Origin: Solirubrobacteraceae bacterium
GTDB lineage: Bacteria > Actinomycetota > Thermoleophilia > Solirubrobacterales > Solirubrobacteraceae
Direction: 5' to 3'
Assembly (NCBI GenBank): GCA_030151725.1
Contig: JASLDD010000008.1
Location: forward strand, 1-5,616
Length of the DNA stretch: 5,616 nt
Of this stretch, positions 1 through 5,616 are shown in pieces. The notes beneath the pieces were generated by a model. The model searched no databases, was not told the origin of the DNA, and saw only the letters and a list, made by a program, of their open reading frames with translations. Numbering within the stretch: position 1 is the stretch's first letter; each line of letters starts with the position of its first letter. The position numbers and the translations under genes were made by a program.

Positions 1-306
1 CCCGCGCTCTCCAGCCCAGGCGTCGAGCATGCGCTTGCGCGCCCCGGCCACGACGATGTCGTAGGAGGCCAGGAAGCACTGTTCCTTGTTGGAGAACTGT
101 TCGTAGAAGGCCCGGCGGGAGACGCCCGCGAGGCCGATGACGTGTGCAACGGTGGTGGCGTGGTAGCCCCGCTGCGAGATCGACTCGATCATCGCGCCGT
201 AGAGGCGGGTCCGCTGATTGCGGGCGACCTCCTCCCTGTCCATACCGTTAGGTCCGTGCGGCAACCTGCGGTATAGCGGCGCTTGCTGGCCTCTTGTTCG
301 GCTCAT
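1..306 (-). CDS. TetR/AcrR-family transcriptional regulator, N-terminal part (cut by left edge)
   Basis: This is the first 102 codons of a one-component regulator; the ligand-binding C-terminal domain lies beyond the window. The DNA-binding domain is clear. Helix 1 is around residues 29-46 (NQRTRLYGAMIESISQRGY), and the helix-turn-helix is at about 51-71 (TTVAHVIGLAGVSRRAFYEQF). It is followed by the usual SNKEQCFLASYD segment that starts helix 4. An ATG at 243 would also give a TetR domain, but the frame stays open upstream. The extra residues (YRRLPHGPNGMDREEVARNQR) resemble an N-terminal arm, roughly 'LPxGxHGLxREfV', that I recall from actinobacterial TetR proteins. I therefore chose the ATG at 306; a GTG at 312 is also possible. 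No start has a good Shine-Dalgarno sequence. Target genes and ligand cannot be inferred. The family is secure; the exact start is about 60% certain. Confidence 0.87.
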   Translation of the reverse strand, partial: MSRTRGQQAPLYRRLPHGPNGMDREEVARNQRTRLYGAMIESISQRGYHATTVAHVIGLAGVSRRAFYEQFSNKEQCFLASYDIVVAGARKRMLDAWAGERG

Positions 307-313
307 CCCCACG

Positions 314-349
314 GTTCTAGAACATAGACTACTTGAATGTCGAGTGCAA
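314..349 (-). promoter_or_regulatory. Candidate promoter with overlapping palindromic operator for the tetR-like gene
   Basis: On the minus strand a -35-like TTGCAC (349-344) is followed after exactly 17 nt by a -10-like TATGTT (326-321). The matches to TTGACA and TATAAT are 3/6 and 4/6, so this is a moderate candidate. The perfect 10-bp palindrome GTTCTAGAAC (314-323) overlaps the 3' half of the -10 box. That is a natural place for an autorepressor to bind, and TetR proteins often repress their own genes. Transcription from here would start near 313-315, giving a leader of only a few nucleotides to the ATG at 306, or a nearly leaderless message from the GTG at 312. The boxes and palindrome are seen; their function is inferred. 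Confidence 0.4.
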
Positions 350-362
350 GTCTTATGCATCT

Positions 363-391
363 TTAATAACAAGCCTGTTCGAACGATTCCA
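363..391 (-). promoter_or_regulatory. Second, weaker candidate promoter upstream of the tetR-like gene
   Basis: On the minus strand TGGAAT (391-386) and TATTAA (368-363) are separated by 17 nt, with 3/6 and 4/6 matches to the housekeeping -35 and -10 boxes. The perfect palindrome GTTCGAAC (377-384) lies in the spacer. It shares GTTC/GAAC ends with the palindrome at 314-323. The stretch 314-370 is visibly richer in A/T than its surroundings, as expected of a control region. A transcript from here would run through the more downstream promoter and carry a leader of about 50 nt. This could equally be chance. Confidence 0.2.
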
Positions 392-463
392 GCGTTGTCT
401 CCATCACGCGCAACCGTCCGACAGACAATGGGATTCGGGTTAGAGCACGGAATCGCCCGGACA

Positions 464-480
464 TTGCGGGAAAGCCGCAA
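464..480 (-). terminator. Weak hairpin downstream of lhr, possible terminator
   Basis: A perfect 6-bp stem (TTGCGG/CCGCAA) with a 5-nt loop lies about 35 nt past the lhr stop codon. No run of T follows it in the minus-strand direction, so it is not a classical intrinsic terminator. U-less hairpins are thought to end some actinobacterial transcripts, but a stem this short could also arise by chance. Confidence 0.25.
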
Positions 481-515
481 CCGCCCAGCTGTTGCAAAAT
501 GCATTGACGCAGTCG

Positions 516-3500
516 TCAGGCGCTCAACGTGAGGCGCCTTGGCCCGCACTGAAAGCCGAGCTCGACCAGCACGCTGGCGAGCTTCGAGGATGTCGCCGGC
601 TGTCCATCGATTCGCTCCAGTGCGAGCTTCGGCACGCGCCTCGCCCGCACAGCCTCCGCGAGCGCCTCCATAGCCCCTCTCAGGGCCTCCGCTCCGCTTC
701 CTTGTGAGACGCCGTGGCGAGGCTCGTCCGCAAAGGTCAACAGACCACGACCACCTCTCTCGACGTAAAGAACAGCCTCCTCCTCGACCATGACCACAAA
801 GGCGCCGGCCACACGGGAAGGGCGAGCGGGACGCGTGTCGGCGATCTCCCGCTTCGGCCAGGGCAGTGCCGCTCCGTAAGGCTGGGCGGGATCGGCTGCG
901 CCGATGACCAGCGTCCGCCCTCGCTCCGGCGCCGAACGCAGTCGCTCCACGGCACCGGGGAGCGCAAACTGAGCGCCGCCCATGCCCTCAATGAAGTATC
1001 CGCGGCGGCAGATGCCGAGCGTCTCGAGGTTGGAGAAGGTGTCATAGAGCATCGCAAAGCCACCCTTGATGCCCTCTGCCAGCACCTGCTCGCGCGTGAC
1101 GATGCCGTAGCGCTCGAGCAGCAGCTCGGCCAACGCTCGGCGGCGCTCGGCGGTCATATCGTTGCCGGCGCCCCCGAACATGGAGTCTGTGAGCGACCAG
1201 CGACCCTGCACCTGTGACTGTGCGCCTGTGCGCCGACGTCCGCTGAAGCGCGACCGCCCACCACCTCGACGGCCCGTGAACGCGCCCTGAGCGTCGGGGG
1301 TACCTGAAGAGCGCGCGAGCGCGAGGCGAGGGGACCTCAGAGGCGCCCACGCATCATTGGTCACCTCGCCAGCCCACACAAGGTCCCAGAGCGCCTCCCG
1401 CAGCGCCTCGGCGGGAGCATCCAACTCGGCCAGGAGATCTGTGAAGAAGGATGGGGCTGCGGCCAGGCGCGAGCGCAGAAGCACGTGCTCGGAACCGCTC
1501 GGCGGCTCGGCGGCACGCGAAGCAGGACCAGAAGCCGGAGGTCCGATAGCAGGCGCGTCCTCGCGGAAGTACAGAGCCACGCGTCCCGAGCGTCCCAGCG
1601 GGCCGGCGCCGACCCAGGCCAGCTCACCGCTCGCGCAGAGGCTGTCCATCCACGAGGGCGAGTAGGCCCCTGTTCGACGGGGCAGCACGTCACGCTCCCA
1701 GACCTCGACGGGGAGCGCAAGCCCCTGCAGGGGCACGAGCACCTCACGCAGCCGGTCCACTCCCGAGCCGGCGCCGGTGTGGCGGTCCACACCTTGCCAG
1801 GCAGGCAGGAAGGCAGCCAGTCGTCTTTGATCGGCAGGCTCGATCTCCTTGCGCAGGGCGGCCAGCGAAGCACGCCTGAGTCGGCGCAGCACCTCTACGT
1901 CACACCAATCGCGCTCGGTCCCCCCCGGGCGGAGCTCTCCGCGGATCAGATCGCCCGTACGCTCGAGCTCCCGTAGGACGGCGCTCACATCGACCCCATA
2001 GCGGGCTTTCAGCTCCGCGGGGCTGAATGGCCCGTGGGTGCGGGCATAGCGGGCGACGAGCTCGCTGAGCGCGTTGGGCACGTCGGCGAGGAACGCCTCT
2101 GGGAGACCTCCCGGGGGCACCGCGCCGAGCGCGTCGCGATAGAGGCCTGCGTGGTCGGCTGCCACGTAGCGCTCCTCGCCGCCGAGACGGAGGCGGATGG
2201 CTCGTCGTTCGCGCTCGAGCTCGATCAGCATCGGCGAAGCATCAATGCCTACGAATACGCGCTCGGCGACCTCGGCGGCATTGAGGTCGCCAACGTGACG
2301 CAACACGTCGTGCAGGCCGTCGCGGCTGGTGGCCCGAGTCATCTCGGAGCGGTGCTGCAGATCGTCTTCCACCCGCTGCAGGGCCACGGGGTCGATCAGC
2401 TCGCGCAGCTCCTCCTGACCTAGCAGCTCGCGCAGCAGGTCGCGGTCCAGCGAGAGGGCGGCGGCGCGACGCTCGGCACTCGGCGTGTCCCCCTCGTACA
2501 TGTAGGTGGCTACGTAGTCGAAGAGAAGCGAAGAGGCAAACGGAGAGGCCGTCTGCGTCTCGATCTCTACCAGCGAGATCTCCCGCGTGTGCAGTCCTCC
2601 CAGCAACAGTTCCAGGCCAGACACGTCGAGGACGTCACGCAGGCACTCCCTGTATGTCTCCAGCACGATCGGGAAGTCGCTATAGCGGCGTGCAACCTCG
2701 AGCAGGTTCTGAGCCTTTAGGCGCTGCTGCCACAGCGGGGTGCGCTTGCCGGGGTAGGCACGGGGGATCAGCAGCGCACGGGAGGCGTTCTCGCGGAAGC
2801 GCGCACCGAAGAGCGCTGAGCCGCCGAGCTCGGCGGTGACAGCCTCCTCGACCTCCTCGGGCTCGAGCAGCAGCAGCTCGGCGGCCGATGGCAGAGACTC
2901 GGCCTCGTCGGCGTCAAGGTCTGGGAGGTGCAGGACGATTCCATCGTCGGACCAGATCGCATCAGTCTCCAAGCCGAAGCGCTCGCGGAAGCGTGCACTG
3001 AGGGCCAGGCCCCAGGCTGCGTGCACACGGCCGCCATACGGCGAGAGCACGCAAAGGCGCCAATCGCCGATCTCATCGCGGAAGCGCTCGAGCACAATCG
3101 TGCGCTCACTGGGGAGCACGCGGGTTGCGGCCTGCTGCTCGCGTAGGTAGCCGAGTAGGTTGCGTGCGGCCCGTGGATCGAGGTCGTAATCGTGCTCGAG
3201 GGTCTCAGCGTCCTGCTCCACCGCCCAACGCGAGAAAGCGCCGATTGCCTCACCGAGCTCCCGTGGGCGCCCGATCGTGTCGCCCTTCCAGAATGGGACC
3301 GCCCCAGGAGCGCCCGGGGCAGGCGTGACTATCACGCGATCGCGTGTGATTTCCTCGATACGCCATGTGGAGGCACCCAGGAGGAAGGCCTGTCCGGGAC
3401 GAGCCTCGTAGACCATCTCCTCGTCGAGCTCGCCGACACGTCTGCCGTCGGGGAGCGTGACGGCGTATAGCCCACGGTCTGGGATCGTGCCTGCATTGGC

Positions 3501-5123
3501 CACGGCCAGCTGACGCGACCCTTTGCGAGCACGGATCGTGTTGGCCACGCGGTCCCACACGATGCGCGCACGAAGCTCCCCAAACTCCTTCGAGGGATAG
3601 CGACCGTCAAGCATGTCAAGCACGTTCTCCAGCAGCTCACGCGATAGCTCTGCGTAGGAGTAAGTGCGCTTTGCGAGGGCATGGAGATGATCGACCGATA
3701 CGGCTCCGACGCCGTCCTCGTCTGCAGGGGTCGGTTCGGCGGAGACAGCTATCGCGACTATCTGCTGAGCTAGTACATCGAGGGGATTGCGAGGCACGAC
3801 CGTTGGCTCGATCAGCCCTTCATGCATACGCCGTGCCACAACAGCGCACTCGAGCAGATCACCGCGGAACTTGGGGAAGATACGCCCGCGGCTGACCTCG
3901 CCGACACCGTGACCGGCACGGCCGATGCGCTGCAAGCCGCGGGCCACAGACTTGGGCGACTCGATCTGAAGGACCAGGTCCACAGCCCCCATATCGATTC
4001 CCAGCTCGAGGGAGCTGGTCGCCACGAGGCAGGGAAGCTCGCCTGCCTTGAGGAGCTCCTCCACCTTCGTACGCTCCTCTCTGGCGAGCGAGCCGTGGTG
4101 AGCGCGAGCGATGTCTGTCGGCTCCGTTGTAGCGCCCTCAGCACTCTGCGCTTGGGCTGCCAGCTCGTTGAGGCGCAGCGCCACACGCTCGGCTGCGCGT
4201 CTGTTGTTGACGAACACAATCGTCGAGGTGTGCTCGCGCACCAACCTCAGGAGCTCCGGATAGATAGCAGGCCAGATCGAGTTTCTGGTCGACTCGCCCC
4301 CTGCGAGAGGCTCGAGCGGATCGAGCTCGGGGCTAGGCTCTGAACCATCAGACGCCGAGGTGGCGCCCGGTTCGGCCATCGACTCAACCGGCACTTCGAC
4401 ACGTAGATCCAAGCGCTTGCGCGCACCTACATCCACGAGCCTCACCTCACGGGTGGGCCCGACGAGAAAACGCCCAATCTCCTCGAGAGGGCTCTGGGTG
4501 GCGCTCAAACCGATGCGTTGCACTCCTCGGCGGCTCGCGCCTGTGCTCTCCGAGGAGCCCGTCGCCTGCGCCTCGAGTCGCTCGAGCGTCAACGCAAGAT
4601 GCGCACCCCGCTTGGAGTGCGCCACCGCGTGGATCTCGTCCACTATCACCGCTTCGACCCCCGTCAGCATCTCGCGCGCGCGAGAGGTGAGCATCAGATA
4701 GAGCGACTCCGGTGTCGTGACCAAGATGTCGGGCGGGTTGCGGACCATGGCCGCGCGCTCGCGCTGGGGCGTATCGCCGGTACGGATGCCTACGCGCACC
4801 TGATCCGCACCCATTCCTCGAAGGGGCGCCCGGAGGTTGCGCTCTATGTCGTAAGCGAGCGCCTTGAGCGGGCTCACGTATACGACGCGCGTTCCCTCGC
4901 CGCCGGCGCTCAGGCGGTCAAGCGCCCACAGGAACGCAGCGAGGGTCTTGCCAGACCCGGTTGGGGCCGAGACGAGAACGTGTTCCCCGGCGGCAATCGC
5001 CGGCCATGCCTCAGCCTGCGCCGGGGTCGGTGCGACAAAGGCACGCTCGAACCATGAACGGGTGCTGGGGCTAAAGCTCGAGAGCGGCACACACCCGAGG
5101 CTATCGCGGCCGGGGCACGGCAT
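516..5123 (-). CDS. lhr: Lhr-type large ATP-dependent DNA helicase (DEAD/H box, superfamily 2), full length
   Basis: Lhr proteins are ATP-driven 3'-to-5' translocases on single-stranded DNA that unwind RNA:DNA hybrids and duplexes. In mycobacteria they belong to the DNA-damage response. About 1,535 aa is the normal full length. The motifs are complete: PTPAQ 32-36, Walker A APTGSGKT 53-60, SPLKALA 84-90, TTPES 136-140, DEIH box 162-165, LSAT 206-209, TIVFVNNRRAAER 301-313, ATSSLELGIDMG 368-379 and QRIGRAGH 398-405. A winged helix and beta-barrel follow (about 470-640). FWKGD (611-615) probably carries the tryptophan that stacks on DNA in the mycobacterial structure. The core's last domain contains the signature PGKRTPLWQQRLKAQNLLE (791-809). 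From about 890 to the end is the Lhr C-terminal region, predicted to be tandem winged helices plus a barrel related to AlkZ-type glycosylases. It includes GRWSL (1307-1311), RRGYFIEGMGGAQFALPGAV (1373-1392) and PYGAALPWP (1415-1423). The reading frame is intact. The start could instead be the GTG at 5090, since neither start has a strong ribosome-binding site and a hairpin lies just before the ATG. No promoter is obvious in the 79-nt gap upstream. The usual nei-type neighbour is not visible. Confidence 0.97.
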   Translation of the reverse strand: MPCPGRDSLGCVPLSSFSPSTRSWFERAFVAPTPAQAEAWPAIAAGEHVLVSAPTGSGKTLAAFLWALDRLSAGGEGTRVVYVSPLKALAYDIERNLRAPLRGMGADQVRVGIRTGDTPQRERAAMVRNPPDILVTTPESLYLMLTSRAREMLTGVEAVIVDEIHAVAHSKRGAHLALTLERLEAQATGSSESTGASRRGVQRIGLSATQSPLEEIGRFLVGPTREVRLVDVGARKRLDLRVEVPVESMAEPGATSASDGSEPSPELDPLEPLAGGESTRNSIWPAIYPELLRLVREHTSTIVFVNNRRAAERVALRLNELAAQAQSAEGATTEPTDIARAHHGSLAREERTKVEELLKAGELPCLVATSSLELGIDMGAVDLVLQIESPKSVARGLQRIGRAGHGVGEVSRGRIFPKFRGDLLECAVVARRMHEGLIEPTVVPRNPLDVLAQQIVAIAVSAEPTPADEDGVGAVSVDHLHALAKRTYSYAELSRELLENVLDMLDGRYPSKEFGELRARIVWDRVANTIRARKGSRQLAVANAGTIPDRGLYAVTLPDGRRVGELDEEMVYEARPGQAFLLGASTWRIEEITRDRVIVTPAPGAPGAVPFWKGDTIGRPRELGEAIGAFSRWAVEQDAETLEHDYDLDPRAARNLLGYLREQQAATRVLPSERTIVLERFRDEIGDWRLCVLSPYGGRVHAAWGLALSARFRERFGLETDAIWSDDGIVLHLPDLDADEAESLPSAAELLLLEPEEVEEAVTAELGGSALFGARFRENASRALLIPRAYPGKRTPLWQQRLKAQNLLEVARRYSDFPIVLETYRECLRDVLDVSGLELLLGGLHTREISLVEIETQTASPFASSLLFDYVATYMYEGDTPSAERRAAALSLDRDLLRELLGQEELRELIDPVALQRVEDDLQHRSEMTRATSRDGLHDVLRHVGDLNAAEVAERVFVGIDASPMLIELERERRAIRLRLGGEERYVAADHAGLYRDALGAVPPGGLPEAFLADVPNALSELVARYARTHGPFSPAELKARYGVDVSAVLRELERTGDLIRGELRPGGTERDWCDVEVLRRLRRASLAALRKEIEPADQRRLAAFLPAWQGVDRHTGAGSGVDRLREVLVPLQGLALPVEVWERDVLPRRTGAYSPSWMDSLCASGELAWVGAGPLGRSGRVALYFREDAPAIGPPASGPASRAAEPPSGSEHVLLRSRLAAAPSFFTDLLAELDAPAEALREALWDLVWAGEVTNDAWAPLRSPRLALARSSGTPDAQGAFTGRRGGGRSRFSGRRRTGAQSQVQGRWSLTDSMFGGAGNDMTAERRRALAELLLERYGIVTREQVLAEGIKGGFAMLYDTFSNLETLGICRRGYFIEGMGGAQFALPGAVERLRSAPERGRTLVIGAADPAQPYGAALPWPKREIADTRPARPSRVAGAFVVMVEEEAVLYVERGGRGLLTFADEPRHGVSQGSGAEALRGAMEALAEAVRARRVPKLALERIDGQPATSSKLASVLVELGFQCGPRRLTLSA

Positions 5124-5134
5124 CCCAGCGCCCG

Positions 5135-5164
5135 GGGCTCGCTGCGAGCATCCGCAGCGAGCCC
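5135..5164 (-). terminator. Strong GC-rich hairpin between the exported-protein gene and lhr
   Basis: A perfect 12-bp inverted repeat (5135-5146 with 5153-5164; core GCTCGCTGCG/CGCAGCGAGC) encloses a 6-nt loop. In the minus direction it begins 38 nt after the stop codon of the exported-protein gene and ends 11 nt before the ATG of lhr. It has no T-run. The simplest reading is a U-less terminator for the upstream gene. Because it sits so close to the lhr ATG, it would also affect lhr expression if transcription read through, either as an attenuating structure or by hiding the ribosome site. The structure is seen directly; its role is inferred. Confidence 0.55.
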
Positions 5165-5202
5165 TGACGCTAGACCGCCATCAGGCGACTTCAGTTACTG
5201 CC

Positions 5203-5616
5203 TTATTCCGATTCTTCTACCGCGCCCCGACCAGCAAGTTCCACAGTGCTGTTCAGGATCGCCGTGTTCTTCCCCGCCGCCGAAGGCAACGAGAGTTTCG
5301 AGTCGATGATCGGGTCGATCAGGAACGAGAAGAGACCGCCGCAGCCGGTTGCTTCGGGTGCCGAGAACGAGTTGTCGACAAGTTTGTTGTGCTTGTCAAC
5401 AAGAATGGCGCCTTCCGCGCGGCTTGTGATTTCTCCCGCGCTGCCTTTGATCGGTTTGTTCGGTGCCGGCGGTGCGGTCGTCCCGCTCGTCAGTTGGAGC
5501 GTGATCGGGTGCGCAGCCGAGCCGATGTAGCATTCGCTGCCGAGTAGGGGGTTTTCCAATTTGACCTTGACCGGCAAGGTCAGCCCTGTTCCGGCTTCTG
5601 CGAGCACGTGGCCCAG
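5203..5616 (-). CDS. Small Thr/Ser/Gly-rich, probably secreted protein of unknown function (5' end cut by right edge)
   Basis: This is the last 137 codons of a gene ending in TAA at 5205-5203. The frame stays open to the window edge (CTG GGC CAC before the GTG at 5607), so the GTG is probably not the start and any signal peptide lies outside. Visible segments, numbered from the edge, are LPVKVKLENPLLGSECYIGS (14-33), the turn-rich TSGTTAPPAPNKPIKG (43-58), LVDNSFSAPEATGCGG (79-94), LIDPIIDSKLSLPSAAGKNT (99-118) and an acidic tail EESE. There are only two cysteines (29 and 92), well placed for a disulfide, which fits an extracellular beta-rich domain. It resembles an uncharacterised exported family that I recall as common, often in several copies, in Solirubrobacterales; this is from memory and has no known function. 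Codon use is looser than in lhr, with AAA, TTG and GAA present. It is separated from lhr by 79 nt and a strong hairpin, so it is probably not an operon partner. Confidence 0.82.
   Translation of the reverse strand: MGHVLAEAGTGLTLPVKVKLENPLLGSECYIGSAAHPITLQLTSGTTAPPAPNKPIKGSAGEITSRAEGAILVDKHNKLVDNSFSAPEATGCGGLFSFLIDPIIDSKLSLPSAAGKNTAILNSTVELAGRGAVEESE

Noticed and set aside
314..384. LexA/SOS box (CGAAC-N4-GTTCG type) linked to the DNA repair helicase
   Set aside because: The GTTC/GAAC palindromes have the wrong order or spacing of half-sites, and they lie downstream of lhr, where they could not control it.
373..390. GTTCGAAC at 377-384 as the T-loop of a tRNA or tRNA fragment (possible attachment site)
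   Set aside because: The flanking bases do not form a 5-bp T-stem, and no anticodon or acceptor arm can be found nearby.
394..429. Spaced inverted repeat TTGTCT (395-400) / AGACAA (423-428)
   Set aside because: Only 6 bp with a 22-nt loop and no supporting context; such a match is likely by chance in 200 nt.
218..532. Plus-strand open frame of 104 codons covering the gap between the tetR-like gene and lhr
   Set aside because: It starts at TTG inside the tetR-like coding region, has no ribosome-binding site and no protein-like pattern, and overlaps both the promoter region and the lhr 3' end.
714..1217. Antisense open frame of 167 codons inside lhr, with others such as 3822-4343 and 1485-1976
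   Set aside because: All lie opposite or out of frame with conserved lhr codons and show no domain. High-GC genes commonly create such frames.
4864..5547. Long plus-strand open frame of about 227 codons spanning the exported gene, the gap and the lhr 5' end
   Set aside because: It is antisense to two well-supported genes, its product has no recognisable domain and is rich in Arg, Ala, Ser and Pro, as expected of a GC-driven shadow frame. It reads straight through the hairpin.
1..5616. Mobile element, CRISPR array, toxin-antitoxin or phage defence system
   Set aside because: No transposase, integrase, terminal repeats, regular direct repeats or defence-type gene pair are visible. Lhr resembles the helicases of some defence systems, but its C-terminal region is that of housekeeping full-length Lhr and no partner gene is present.

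Overview
The window looks like a chromosomal segment from a high-GC actinobacterium. The best guess is class Thermoleophilia (Solirubrobacterales-like). Three things suggest this: strong G/C bias at codon third positions, an actinobacterial-type full-length Lhr helicase, and at the right edge a small exported-type protein of a kind I associate with that lineage. This assignment rests on remembered family resemblance, not on a search.

Layout: all three supported genes are on the minus strand, so the region reads right to left. From 5616 to 5203 is the 3' part of a gene for a small Thr/Ser/Gly-rich protein with two cysteines, probably secreted. It is cut by the right edge. A perfect 12-bp GC-rich hairpin (5135-5164) lies between it and the next gene and probably ends its transcript. 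From 5123 to 516 is a complete, intact gene for a large DEAD/H-type DNA helicase, Lhr (about 1,535 aa), with all helicase motifs and the long C-terminal region. It fills about 82% of the window. A 209-nt AT-richer gap (307-515) follows, with a weak hairpin and the likely promoter and operator region of the next gene. From 306 to 1 is the N-terminal third of a TetR-family regulator, cut by the left edge.

Nothing shows that the three genes form one functional unit. Hairpins or regulatory sequence separate them, and they look like neighbours with separate jobs: exported protein, DNA repair helicase, one-component transcription regulator. I found no mobile element, CRISPR array, RNA gene or new multi-gene system. 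The points most worth checking are the translation starts of lhr and the tetR-like gene, the paired GTTC/GAAC palindromes in front of the regulator, and the lineage-restricted exported protein.
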